Shown here in pieces: positions 56,501 to 64,000 of a stretch of DNA of 64,000 nucleotides. The translations under genes were made by a program, and so were the position numbers. The stretch lies in contig JAYMGJ010000270.1 in NCBI GenBank assembly GCA_037178675.1, positions 1-64,000 on the forward strand. The letters are read 5' to 3'. The first letter of the stretch is position 1, and each line of letters begins with the position of its first letter. The notes below the pieces were generated by a model. It was not told the origin of the DNA, made no database searches, and saw nothing but the letters and a program-made list of their open reading frames with translations. This DNA is from Scleroderma bovista. Its lineage: Eukaryota; Basidiomycota; Agaricomycetes; Boletales; Sclerodermataceae.

Positions 56501-58947
56501 AAAACTGCCTTCTTATATGGTAACCTCGAAGAGGAAATCTATATGGAACAGCCAGAAGGCTTTGTCAAGAAGGGAAGAGATGAGAAGAAAGTTTACCGTC
56601 TCTTGAAAGCTCTTTATGGTTTGAAGCAAGCTGCTTTAGCGTGGAATATCGAGCTTCACAAGTCCCTTCAACAACTAGGCTTCACCCGCATCGTTTCTGA
56701 TGCAGGGATTTATGTTCACCATGGAGTAACTGGGAACAAAAAGGTCAAAGTTCTTCTCATCCTGATCATCTACGTTGATGATGTTCTCTTTACTGGCTCT
56801 GACCAGAAATATCTTGGGATGATGAAAGAGAAATTTATGAAGGTCTGGGAATGCCGCAACCTTGGGGCTGCAAAGGAGTATCTTGGGATGAAAATCCAGC
56901 GAAATCCATCGACAGGTTTTTTAATTGTTGATCAGGTAGAGTACCTGGACAAGATTCTCAAATGCTTCGATATGCAAGATTGTAATCCTGCAAATACCCC
57001 ACTCCCAGAGAAGTATGATCCAGTAGCGAGTATGGGGGAGTCTACTCCCAAGTTACGCTCACAGTATCAATCTGTTATAGGATCTCTTCTCTATCTTATG
57101 CTTGGAACGAGACCTGACATTGCGTTTGCTGTCATCAAAATGTCTCAGTTCTCTGTGAGTCCAACAGAGGATCACCTTAATCATGCCAAGTACATCTTTC
57201 GCTACCTTCGAGCGAATAGAGAGTGTGGCATTGAGTTTAAAAGGGATTCCTTGTTGCGAGTGGAAGGGTATGTCGATGCCGATTGGGCTTCTGACAGAAA
57301 TGACTGGAAATCCTGTACTGGTTTTACCGTGTTGTTTAATACCTCTCCAGTTTCCTGGGTTAGCCGGAAACAGAAGACCGTTGCCACTTCAGCAACCGAA
57401 GCTGAGTATATGGCTCTTTCTGACGCTGCGAAACAGATATGTTGGATCAAGTCTTTACTTGAGGAATTATCTTTTGACATTCCACCCGTCGTATTATACG
57501 AGGACAATATGGGTTCCATTTTCCTAGCACAAAATCCTGCTCAGGAGAGACGAACAAAACATATCGATATTCGTCATCACTTTATCCGTGAATGCGTTCA
57601 AGAAAGAAAGGTCATTTTATTAAGACATATCTCTACTGATAAACAGTTAGCAGACGTCTTTACTAAAGCCCTTGGCAAAGTCAAGTTCCAGGGTTTTAAG
57701 AGTTTTCTTATTACCGACTTGACACGTCTCAAGTCTGGGGGAGTGTTGAGAAAGTAAGTGCTTAGTCATCACTAGCACGTGACTTTCCTAGAGCCTTGAC
57801 ACGTGATGTGTCTGGACTCGCCAACTTCCATGTGATACTTCTGTCACATGACCGGTTATCAAAGTACCGACTAACCGGAGTCATATCTCTTATCTATGAC
57901 GTTATCAAGATAAGTAGAGACAACGTTCCTTCTAGAATGTTCTATGAGGTCAATCTAGACCATTTCTTATCTCTTATCTCACCTATGACTCACTGTGGTG
58001 TTCTACGAGTTTCTACGAGTTTCCACAGGATACTATGTTAGGAAGGTACTTATCTGCCTGTCCGTTTATGGACTCTTATGGCCACTCTACTTTTACATGG
58101 TCTGTGCGCAGCTCAGACGTATAAATACTCTCATGCTTCGTTGTAGCATAGTAGGATTTTACCCACCTGTTTTATCCTCTGTTGTTATCAACAAACTCTC
58201 AAACCACCTTTGGTTATTACTCCAAGTTAGAACTGTCTACACAAGTGAGTTAAAGACTTCATATCATTTGTGTAGAGCCTGCTGCGTAGTGTCCACTTTC
58301 TCCTATTGTGGACATTGCCTCCCGTTAAAACTTACTCGGCCTGGACCTCTGCCAGCAGCTGCTCCTCGTTCCATTCATCAGCCTGCTTCGCTGCAACATC
58401 CCTTTCCTCCTGGGTGAGCTTCCCCATGATGCATCCTACTGCCTTTTGGTAGCCTTTAATCATGCTTGTGCTTCCTTGGGCAATTCCAGCCTGTTCGAAT
58501 TCGGCCTCGATTTCTTTTTTCTTTGACTTCATCATGACTGATCTGGCAGTCCACCTACGTCCATACTTTACTAGGGCCTTTCGGGCACGGGCTCGGCTGT
58601 GGTTATACAACCAATTTTTAATTGCCTGATATCACTGATGCATCAGTAGTCCATGTGAAGTTATGGAAATGGGGCGCACTTTTTTTTTTCTCCCATTCGT
58701 GTCCTTTGAGTGTGCTATTGGCAGGGAGATTTGCCTTCATGGCACTCTTCATACCTTTCCTTTGGTTGCTGTCAGCTGCCTTCCAGTCTTCCAAGGCTTC
58801 CTCAAGGACCTCGACCTCATCATCCTGGAGTTTGGTTTTTACCACATTTTGCAGTGCCTCTGGGCCCGATGAGTCAGAAGAATGGTCTTGCTCATCTTCT
58901 GTATCAGGATTCTCCATAGATCTGCTGGAGGAATGATTGCGGGCCAT
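47587..58947 (-). CDS. KDZ-element gene C, split by copia-2
   Basis: The start is ATG 58947 (MARNHSSSRSMENPDTEDE). An intron near 58680-58625 joins EWEKKK to AIKNWLYNHSRARARK. Exon 2 ends at 58336 (LLAEVQA plus GA). The following intron (GTAAGT...CAG, originally 44 nt) contains copia-2, which inserted directly behind the donor. Exon 3 resumes at 49339 in exact phase (MAETKGRQYVKQF, QEMWRQCGMQVVVMAAWKG). It continues with IMRTFVTWHYRKFC and, in an adjacent frame, YLPRHWEF / VLEFWQDRQVTDPEDV. The tail (to about 47587-47603) is basic (RQRKRPKRPDADVPTPSPKRR). I recall this order from uncharacterised proteins divergently paired with KDZ transposases. Later exon borders are unresolved. Confidence 0.65.
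49381..49964 (+). repeat. copia-2 5' LTR
   Basis: 584 bp. A TATA box, TATAAATA, lies at 49757-49764, preceded by cagctcagacg. It is the likely Pol II promoter, so transcripts would begin near 49790. Confidence 0.95.
49757..49764 (+). promoter_or_regulatory. copia-2 LTR TATA box
   Basis: A perfect TATAAATA, about 210 bp before the LTR end. The same box is in the 3' LTR at about 58120. Confidence 0.7.
49965..49976 (+). other. copia-2 primer binding site
   Basis: GGTTATGAGCCC abuts the 5' LTR and is identical to the copia-1 site. It complements the anticodon stem-loop of initiator tRNA-Met, implying priming from an internal or half-tRNA. Confidence 0.8.
50027..50794 (+). CDS. copia-2 ORF A, predicted membrane protein
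   Basis: The first ATG is 50027 (MDRNAEDRFTW). Residues 10-55 contain two hydrophobic segments (RLFLCVMQFLLAGRGVQAF and ELCFAAFLIAFFTLVV), which suggest a signal anchor or two membrane helices. The rest (about 200 residues) is soluble, with a charged helix (ERERFLRSNQEISAIERQAA) and a Pro-rich end. The 3' end overlaps ORF B by 47 nt in another frame. No homologue was recognised. It is undamaged although gag-pol has stops. Confidence 0.7.
   Translation: MDRNAEDRFTWRLFLCVMQFLLAGRGVQAFLYPHPVISAELCFAAFLIAFFTLVVEMNQTPDGHWFIVQASTGDRQGRWTVTLERERFLRSNQEISAIERQAAEARRRIEGPIVVPTMSEFLERHLRERQDEYLSRHPRSGEYSPSPRYYARLAANEAFVLDSDEIPYGGNPPAYERLELSSRSGISNSHIVQSLPSPGQTRGEFIGLTDNFDRSYSIQYQVIPSTPPPTYIDSTANQTQDVIVYPRSQPRHHLN
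50748..51770 (+). CDS. copia-2 ORF B, unknown 340-aa protein
   Basis: ATG 50748 to TGA 51768-51770. The sequence looks like a folded protein: rich in Phe/Trp/Tyr, with DPNDHWHDPLLDPRYLAFIL, IPVERLIVLPWNDYPDPVIH and WILGQDFWQYFTDSRG. No catalytic signature or known family was recognised. It overlaps ORF A by 47 nt and runs into ORF C. Overlaps of this type are common in compact viral-style genomes and suggest that translation is coupled or leaky (inference). Confidence 0.7.
   Translation: MSSSTPVPSLDTILTEEALRLLLEPVHDSVEREERLRSLYIGPARTHQSVTPCSIPTTRGNPSTSMGLYTPTRSRALTPGPEIFVPKQYEREGSILSTDPDFDPNDHWHDPLLDPRYLAFILRSVYHRVQDPTPNFPSQIVIPVERLIVLPWNDYPDPVIHLKDYVVQCTEQEVSVQATPFRADHTGCILGFSPTVADLFPTGQGDIFSMFFLKEDICYPWLRSIGFNVARNKTRFKQAWMRGEVDFGVQFPGKFFRSLSSIQQKFAKFVIDVSDYVINPAAGKIAVCNREALASYLALGVDDHGDWILGQDFWQYFTDSRGPSVPHASFLSRTLRPRHL
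51574..52410 (+). CDS. copia-2 ORF C, unknown, basic C-terminus
   Basis: The open frame begins at ATG 51574. A later in-frame ATG near 51727 (MPLSSPVPYVQDTFEYL) would reduce the overlap with ORF B to about 45 nt and is the likelier start. The C-terminal third is strongly basic (RRFERRARDRDRRLMG, RRAPGTHNGKHRRQTTS), as expected for nucleic-acid binding. The TAG stop (52408-52410) is one base from the gag ATG (52412). No homologue was recognised. Confidence 0.65.
   Translation: MSLTRRQEKLLYAIEKRLLLTSPWVSTTTATGFLAKIFGNILPIRVVPVYPMPLSSPVPYVQDTFEYLSVIQINKTLHRHFDYTSFQTLLLFCTTTSPEDSAQLRLTSYIPFIRIPLEIQVASYVKYPFTSCALISLSCYMNSFAEFLGTATEIPNPHYFPELDFESAEEMEWQQSAGYHGVEYLSKEGQRKENRRDWTSMRRFERRARDRDRRLMGLLPPRRAPGTHNGKHRRQTTSRQFRSPSPQAWINPNPQKTHGSIPNGENMIADLFFFSSLL
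52412..54022 (+). CDS. copia-2 Gag
   Basis: 536 codons. The N-terminal UBN2-type copia Gag region has VPIFDGTNYKEWYDKLEAFV, FQHRMKPNANPIHEANN and MALPSDWENLVSTL. A Cys/His motif (CVFQGCRRNHFPAEFC) is atypical compared with the CCHC knuckle. A Gly/Arg-rich patch near residues 300-330 (GRGGKRGGRGKGKGRGGGG) would bind RNA. The frame ends with CCA TGA at 54020-54022, and pol continues in the same frame. The TGA is either a readthrough stop or a mutated CGA. Confidence 0.9.
   Translation: MSTKDLSTYVPIFDGTNYKEWYDKLEAFVMAMKCDGPMTTDRATVPAADRDAFDVIDRQMRGMIRLRLGATYQSHVGATARATLTALKTAFGTPGRVGALVELRSLFQHRMKPNANPIHEANNLIQCAARLSTAGYALADGLIALAILMALPSDWENLVSTLCSTLDDAGFTVAAVTAQIHREYMRRQASRGRSTISLQDRLSERTSFAAEYSDATLVTRLTNVKPAICPSFQGGNRGGKGKQPVRDGQRNQYPRCVFQGCRRNHFPAEFCPVGRQRIFYDQGGKQICCQPQVQSPPAGGSSNNHRGAPSRGRGGKRGGRGKGKGRGGGGTHVVFDESLQYYDQPDFEEFQDYTAMMVDQSATSGITEIPVSPTVETLDAQLDEYNAERPMAPFSEEAVRAMWADESMGPSSFDDIIETYDQEATYDFDRTCALIHVPRIPTQEPDVPLLFSHPETEVSRNSWEEIEDEDFVRLVRREDVLCPGSGLCVRFWNHGGQLPYMDEHGNIRLDPMSSDVFFLNRTFEGHTQIVQNFRIP
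54023..56167 (+). pseudogene. copia-2 protease and integrase
   Basis: Same frame as gag. A CDLC...C knuckle-like start is followed by the protease motif LILLDSGASRHCTPHF. The HHCC zinc finger (WHHRMGHPSRNAVKHL, CSGCIAGK) follows. The integrase core has D2 in LRSDRGGEF and the Glu in QNGRAERFNRT, but D1 is Asn in LELVHSNLCEF (AAT in place of GAT or GAC). A Pro/Ser-rich linker precedes the TGA at 56165-56167. The D-to-N change and the stop predict a dead enzyme. Confidence 0.92.
56168..57757 (+). CDS. copia-2 reverse transcriptase and RNase H
   Basis: The frame continues in phase from the integrase after the TGA. RT motifs are VKCRWVFAVKSDGRK, FSPVARFKSVRIILALAA, LDVKTAFLYGNLEEEIYMEQ, KALYGLKQAALAWN and the active site IIYVDDVLF. 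RNase H residues are VDADWAS, ATEAEYMAL, YEDNMGS and KHIDIRHHFIRE. The ORF ends inside the 3' LTR (GGVLRK). The domain itself is undamaged. Confidence 0.93.
   Translation: MPVQYRDILRLPADEKKAWDSACQDEIDALWKRQVWSLTNLPPNRKPVKCRWVFAVKSDGRKRARLVAKGFSQEYGVDYEDVFSPVARFKSVRIILALAAQNAWSLQALDVKTAFLYGNLEEEIYMEQPEGFVKKGRDEKKVYRLLKALYGLKQAALAWNIELHKSLQQLGFTRIVSDAGIYVHHGVTGNKKVKVLLILIIYVDDVLFTGSDQKYLGMMKEKFMKVWECRNLGAAKEYLGMKIQRNPSTGFLIVDQVEYLDKILKCFDMQDCNPANTPLPEKYDPVASMGESTPKLRSQYQSVIGSLLYLMLGTRPDIAFAVIKMSQFSVSPTEDHLNHAKYIFRYLRANRECGIEFKRDSLLRVEGYVDADWASDRNDWKSCTGFTVLFNTSPVSWVSRKQKTVATSATEAEYMALSDAAKQICWIKSLLEELSFDIPPVVLYEDNMGSIFLAQNPAQERRTKHIDIRHHFIRECVQERKVILLRHISTDKQLADVFTKALGKVKFQGFKSFLITDLTRLKSGGVLRK
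57736..57743 (+). other. copia-2 polypurine tract
   Basis: TGGGGGAG directly before the 3' LTR is the expected plus-strand primer. copia-1 has the equivalent GAGGGGGAG. Confidence 0.8.
57744..58327 (+). repeat. copia-2 3' LTR
   Basis: 584 bp, equal in length to the 5' LTR, ending CCCGTTA. It is followed by the duplication aaact. Confidence 0.95.
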
Positions 58948-59365
58948 GCTGTATGTTGAGTAGACTCAGATATTTTTTGAGTGGTGCTGTGCTAGAAAAG
59001 TCCCCGACACTTTGTTGAAGGATTTGCAAGCCATTGTTTCTCCCATGTCAATTAGTGTTCAGTTCCTCCCCGCTGCCTTCTTTTGGATAATCCATTGCTG
59101 AGCTAGCTACTTCTGAGGCCGGCTATGTTGTTCGGCAGCTAAGATGCTATTTTCGGACGTTAACTGCGGATCTAATGCAGTAGCGGTCACCATATATGGG
59201 ATTTTGCATTGGTGCCTGATCTTCAAGTCCATATTAGAAAAGCTAGATCCAAATTGGCAGATCCACAGATCCCATTCCGATCACTGTCCGTGCTGTTTCA
59301 ATGAGGCTTCAGTGAGATACAATGTGGGAGACTTTGCGCAGGGATTTCCTCATCAGATACCACTC
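58948..59365. promoter_or_regulatory. Bidirectional promoter of KDZ genes C and D
   Basis: Genes C (start 58947, minus) and D (start 59366, plus) diverge from this 418-bp interval. No coding sequence was recognised in it. A shared promoter would co-express transposase and partner (inference from arrangement). Confidence 0.45.
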
Positions 59366-62300
59366 ATGGCAAAGTCCAAGATACAACCTGCTGGTAGCTC
59401 TACTCCAGTGGTCCATGTAACATGGCAGGCATTCAAATCAAGGAGGGGATCTATTGATAAGATGGTGAAGGCAACTCCCCAAAAGAAGGCCCGTCATGGA
59501 AAAGCTCCTTTGGATGACACTCCAACCCAGTCAGCATCTATAGGATTAGAACAATCCAAACTGTTTCCAGATGATGGCCAGCCATACCTTTCCATGGATG
59601 ATCTTCCACCCCAAAAGAGAACAGGTGTGTCAAAGAATCAGGTGTGTGATTTATTCCAATCCTGCACTTGCCATGTCCTCCTGAAGGCATATTAGGACAG
59701 TTACTTATTGGCATGGTTGCCATACAAGCAGAGGTACCTCCAGGTCCTTCTGGACATGGAGGCACCCCCTCACCCAAGGGTCTGCATGTTGTGTCAAGGA
59801 GATGGCACATACAGATGCGCCGAATGCATCCACCGGCCCTTGCTCTGCAGTTCCTGTTGCAGAAAGGAACACAAGTTGTGGCCCTTCCACCGGGTGGACC
59901 AATGGAATGGTACATTCTTTGAGGAATCATCATTACGACTGGTGAGTCATCAATTCTACGTGGCATACAGCAACAACTCATTTAGAAGGCTGGGTTGGTG
60001 GTACACCTCGGCCATGGTGGGGATCCATGTCCGAATGGCAGGATGGATGGTGAGGACATTGCTGGTGATGTTGAGGATGAATGGGAGGATATTCAGGACC
60101 AACCAAGACCCCATCATCTTTCTGGAGGAATGGACAGGTCTTGCCTGATTGTAGTGCATACATCTGGGGTACATTTTTGTGATGTGAGGTATTGTAACTG
60201 TCCAGATGCAGGAGCTTCACATCTGCAGTTGGTCAAAGCAGGACTCTTCCCGGCAACTACAAAGGAACCTAGGACTGTATTCACCTTCCAAGTATTGGAT
60301 GACTTCATTATGGATAATGTGGAGTGCGGCACATCTGGCATGAATTATTACAGCAAGCTTTGGCGAGTCACATCCAATGCATTTCCCGGCCTTGTACCGG
60401 TGAGTTCAAAGCATGATATTAAGGACCCGATGACACCACCAACACTGATCCAAGAACAGATACAGAGAGCTACTCAGGGTGTCGAGGATGTGGAGGCTGT
60501 TAAAGCTGTTGAAATGGCAAGGTTTTCATCCAGGATCTCCTGATCCCAAGAGGGGGGAATTGGTGCTGTTCTGACTGGCATGCCCACAACCAGGAGTAAA
60601 CATTCCATCCAGTGAAGATGTAGACCTCTTGGAGTAAGTAATGTTTTATTTTTACTTGTACTTATTGAGCAGCTGCATGATATAGGTGGAAATATTCTAG
60701 GACCATCGTGATGGATGGAAACTTCAAGGCCGAGCATATGCGGCCAAAGAATTCAGCTAATGAAGTTTGGCTCATGGATGGAATGGGATTCATGGTTACA
60801 ATGCCGGAATATAAGGATTATCTGGCTGGAACATTGAACCGGGTTGAGGTTTGTGATTGCACATGTTTACAATACGGTTCAGCATTGTAATGGAATTCAC
60901 AGAAATCTGACTGTAGCAACCATCGAGCAGTAAACCAGGCAAATGCTAAAAAAAATCAGCTGGCATCTACTGGAATTGGCGGGTGTGCATGTGCGCAGCA
61001 TGGATGCTTTGTACCCCATGCAATGGTTGACTTTCAGAAGGGAGAACAGTATGTGCCGACATGTTGCTTGCATTCCACTCTAACAGGAAGATAGGCAGGT
61101 AAATATGGATTATGCTCTGGCACATGCCGTGCAACATGGGGTGGATCTGCAACAAAAAGTCATAACCTTTTATGACCTCAATTGCCAATACAGCAAAAAC
61201 CTAAAGCGGCAGCTAGAAGCAAACAATTTTATATCCTTACCACGTGGGCTATGGATTCAACCTAGCATTGGGCTCTGGCATGTACATGGTCACAAGGCAG
61301 AATGTTTCACCCGATATGCTCCCAATTTCATTTCTGGTGTAGGCCGCGTCGATGGTGAAATTATGGAGACTCTCTGGTCCTCTCTTAACATCATTTCGCC
61401 ATTGGCCCGCGGAATGGCAACGCCGCATAGACAGGAGCTGCTTGATTTTCAAATGAATGACAACAACTTCTTAAAGATGGTGCGGATGCGTGAGTGGTAT
61501 CACAATATCTTGCAGATTTTGGGTGAAGTATGCTGACAACATATTGCACAGCCATCTCCCTGAAAAGAAAATTGAAGAATGCTCAAGAGGCACTGATGTC
61601 CATGGAAGGAGCATTTGCAGAGCTTGATACAAGGGTTCCGGTTGAGTTGCATGAGCTTTGGGCACAGCAAGAGAAATCGGCTTTGGAGAATAGGGTTACT
61701 GATCCAAAATCAATGGACATATTTGAGGTGCAGCTGGAAAAAGGTATTTACTTGCTTGGCTGATTTCAAACCAATTTGACATATTATAATGCCAGCTCAA
61801 ACAACCAAGTCGATCGAAATGGATATTATAAGTAATCAGGGACCGGATGGTCATATGTGTGGGGTGGCAACATGGATGGCAAGGGTATTGAAAGCCGAGG
61901 AATCACAAATTATTTTGGCCATAGATGTCTGCCACATTCATGCAAGGGCGACGGAAACACAAAGGTTGTCTATTGCCCACCGGCAGGACCGCCTGCAGAT
62001 GCAAATTGATCGGCTCTGTGAATCAGCTTCCCAATTTCTAGGCGAAGATTGGAATGAGGACATCTCAGATAATCTCATTTCCACAACGGACATCGATGAA
62101 GGTGATGGTGAAGATGTATTTTCAGACACATTCCACCCACAAGATCCCAACTACTCGGATGCTGTTGTACTGCCCTTGCCGTCGTACCTGGGGATGCAGC
62201 AAGCCGATAGGTTGGGGCTTTTAATCATGGTGGATCAGGAGTTACGATTGAGGGAAGGTCAGGCCAATGATGCTCTACATGAACTAAGGGTTTTGCTGGC

Positions 62301-62888
62301 ACACAAGGCAGTCATCTTCCGGACCAATGTCAGACATGCCGGGACATACAATATGACTACGAGGGCCTGGGGGAAGGTGGGTAGTGCCGATGTGAAGGTG
62401 CAGCGGCATGCGGCAATATATCGTCGGTGCCAGAAACAAATGATAGCATTGAATGCAGGCGGCAACACATTGAACCAATACAAAATGTTGAGGAAAGAAG
62501 ACCTAAAGATCAGTACAACCATTGCCGACCCAAATGCAAGGGGTCATAGGGATGACACTTTGGCCTGGTTTTGGACAATGGATGTGCCACGGGATACAGA
62601 GGTCAATGATTGGATGTCTGAATGTAAGATGATTGCTCCTTATGTTAACACCAGCTGACATGTATAGTTTACCAGGTGCATTGATTGAGGGTGAAAGCAT
62701 TGCGAGACAGGTGGGACGAAGAGGTAAAACTATTGACATGTGAAGCCACCTGGACAAGACAATTTCTTTCATATAGGGAAACACTTTGGAGAGATCAAAA
62801 GGAGGAGGCTAATATGAGCAGAGAGATGGGGAGAGCATGCTATGCAGCAAAGCAATGTCAAATGTATGGTAGACTTGGTTGTGTATGA
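59366..62888 (+). pseudogene. KDZ-family transposase with CxC2 cysteine cluster
   Basis: Exons at 59366-59641, 59696-59941 and 59986 to about 60400 join in phase; further exons follow. A basic N-terminus (MAKSKIQPAG) is followed by the CxC2 cluster: CMLCQGDGTYRCAEC, CSSCCRKEH and HFCDVRYCNC. The RNase H-like core has DDE candidates in MDGNFKAEHMR, FYDLNCQYSK and GRVDGEIMETLW, plus GLWHVHGHKAECF and ARGMATPHRQE. A TGA at 60572-60574 replaces a Cys of the LFC-ACPQPG knuckle, and 60403-60540 is badly diverged. The C-terminal helical part (about 61544-62658) is long and open. The enzyme class moves DNA by cut-and-paste. This copy is probably dead. Confidence 0.9.
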
Positions 62889-63354
62889 TTGGCATTGACC
62901 ATCGGCATCAAATACTGCTATATGGTATGCAAAGAGGACATATTTGAAATGGATCATCGAGTGGCTGTTAGTGGAAAAAACAAGGTGCAACTGCAAGGTA
63001 TTTATGGGGTGCATATCTTGGAATGAATGGATGATGGAATGGGAGGGTCATGGACAGTGGCACGTAGATTGGCTGGTAGCCGGAATGGAAAAGCAATGCA
63101 CCAGAAGCAATTGAATGCCATGCATGCACACCCTTCAGCCAATGTGTAAATATAAATCAGCCAAGGGAAGAGGTGCAATCATGGGCCTACCAGCCGTGGT
63201 CCTCGTAGTTCCACGACTGCTGGCATTGATAACAATCAACTACCGCAGCTAGAAACCATTGTGTGCCGGTGCAACAGCTGGCTATAACCTATGTGCCATA
63301 GTTCACTGCATCAATCATGCAGTTGTGTAGCAGCGTGTCAGGATGCTTCCAGCA
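62889..63354. other. Non-coding spacer before the repeat array
   Basis: No gene. ORFs here are short, on both strands, and of non-protein-like composition. Confidence 0.45.
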
Positions 63355-64000
63355 GTGTGTGCCGCAATGATGATGATGCCGAATTGTTGATTGTGCCACA
63401 ATGTTGACTGTGCCGGAATGATGAATGTGCCAAACGGTTGATTGTGCCGCAGGGCTGACTCTGCCGCAATGTTGAGCCAGAATGGTGATTGTGCCGAACT
63501 GTTGATTGTGCCACAGTGTTGCTCTGCCGCAATGTTGCCTGTGCCGGAGTGTTGACTGGGCTGGACTAATGATGGTGCCGAAGTGTTGATTGTGCCGATG
63601 GAGTGTTGATTGTGCCGGCCTGTTGACTCCCAGGATGTGGATCCTGCCGGAGTGTTGACTGTGCCGCAAGGTTGATTGTGCCGGAGTATTGATTGTGCTG
63701 GCCTGTTGACTGCTGTGTATTCCAGCACATGCAACCGCGCGGCACATTCATAATTCCAGCAGATTCAACATTTTGGCACAGTTAACAGTTCAGCACAATG
63801 AAGATTTTGGCACAATTATCATTCTGGCAGAGTCAACATTGTGGCACAATCAACCCTCCAGCACCGTCAACATTGCAGCAGAGTCAGCCCTGCGGCGCAA
63901 TCAACCGTTTGGCACAGTCAACATTGCGGCAAAGTCAACACTGCGGCACAATCAACCCTCCGGCACAGTCAACATTGCGGCAGAGTCAACACTGCGGCAC
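63355..64000. repeat. Fold-back 17-bp repeat array, TGTGCCG/CGGCACA
   Basis: From 63355 to 63735 the + strand carries about 20 units of the type caatgttgactgtgccg. From about 63760 to the window end it carries the reverse-complement orientation, cggcacagtcaacattg, about 14 units. The two arms meet near 63745. The period is 17 bp, matching the array at 41.9 kb. This is a likely subterminal region of the KDZ element, and the window ends inside it. Confidence 0.85.

Larger units (their letters stand above)
49381..58327 (+). mobile_element. copia-2, 8.9-kb Ty1/copia element with three extra 5' ORFs
   Basis: The LTRs are 584 bp each (49381-49964 and 57744-58327). They begin TGTTGAGAAAG and end CCCGTTA, so the termini are TG...TA rather than TG...CA. 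The target duplication is aaact (49376-49380 and 58328-58332). The order is ORF A, ORF B, ORF C, gag, protease-integrase, RT-RNase H, all on the plus strand. About 2.4 kb of coding-capable DNA between PBS and gag explains why it is far longer than copia-1. The LTRs differ at about nine sites, all transitions. Confidence 0.96.
40936..64000. mobile_element. Putative large KDZ transposon (right end outside window)
   Basis: This is inferred as one element. It has a KDZ transposase, three other genes with Agaricomycete transposon-associated style, and 17-bp CGGCA-type repeat arrays near the left limit (41.9-42.3 kb) and at the right (63.35-64.0 kb). The left limit is where gypsy homology ends. copia-2 (49381-58327) is a later insertion. 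Without it the element is at least 14 kb. Terminal inverted repeats and the 8-bp duplication could not be tested because the right end is missing. Confidence 0.45.

Noticed and set aside
63355..64000. CRISPR-like array
   Set aside because: Units are contiguous 17-mers without spacers, they invert orientation halfway, and the genome is eukaryotic.

Overview
The window looks like a transposon-rich, gene-poor stretch of a filamentous basidiomycete (Agaricomycetes-type) nuclear genome. The evidence is short spliceosomal introns of about 45-60 nt with GTRNGT donors, a FunK1-type fungal kinase, a Goodbye/NACHT NLR relic, a WD40 relic, and a KDZ transposase with its CxC2 cysteine cluster. There are no prokaryotic signals and no tRNA or rRNA genes. 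Most genes carry nonsense codons or frameshifts.

Layout. 0-8.4 kb: 3' end of an acidic hypothetical gene, then a Mau2-like fragment, a decayed Goodbye-NACHT (NLR-like) gene and a spliced FunK1 kinase, all three on the minus strand and bracketed by two diverged copies of a ~150-bp repeat that starts with telomere-like CCCTAA units. 8.4-14.35 kb: a complete but mutated Ty1/copia element (copia-1, minus strand; 288-bp LTRs; TSD gattg). 14.4-16.3 kb: one uninterrupted 635-codon hypothetical gene. 16.4-25.9 kb: hairpin minisatellites and a ~245-bp tandem repeat, split by an 8,059-bp hAT element (17,468-25,526; TSD ctgtgaac) that carries its transposase, a CK1-type kinase and a Ser/Pro-rich gene. 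25.9-32.9 kb: several Agaricomycete-style hypothetical genes and a WD40 relic. 33-40.9 kb: a solo LTR, more hairpin repeats, LTR-retrotransposon debris and a Ty3/gypsy gag-protease fragment. 40.9 kb to the window end: what looks like one large KDZ element (four genes, 17-bp repeat arrays on both sides). Inside an intron of one of its genes sits a second, 8,947-bp copia element (copia-2, 49,381-58,327; TSD aaact).

How things fit together. The elements are nested: hAT in satellite, copia-2 in a KDZ-associated gene, KDZ probably in gypsy. In copia-2 all LTR-LTR differences, and in copia-1 most of them, fit loss of CpG by C-to-T change; many of the stop codons (CGA to TGA) fit the same process, which suggests cytosine methylation of repeats. 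The two most unusual items are copia-2, which has three extra overlapping ORFs between the 5' LTR and gag, and the hAT element, which appears to transport a kinase gene.
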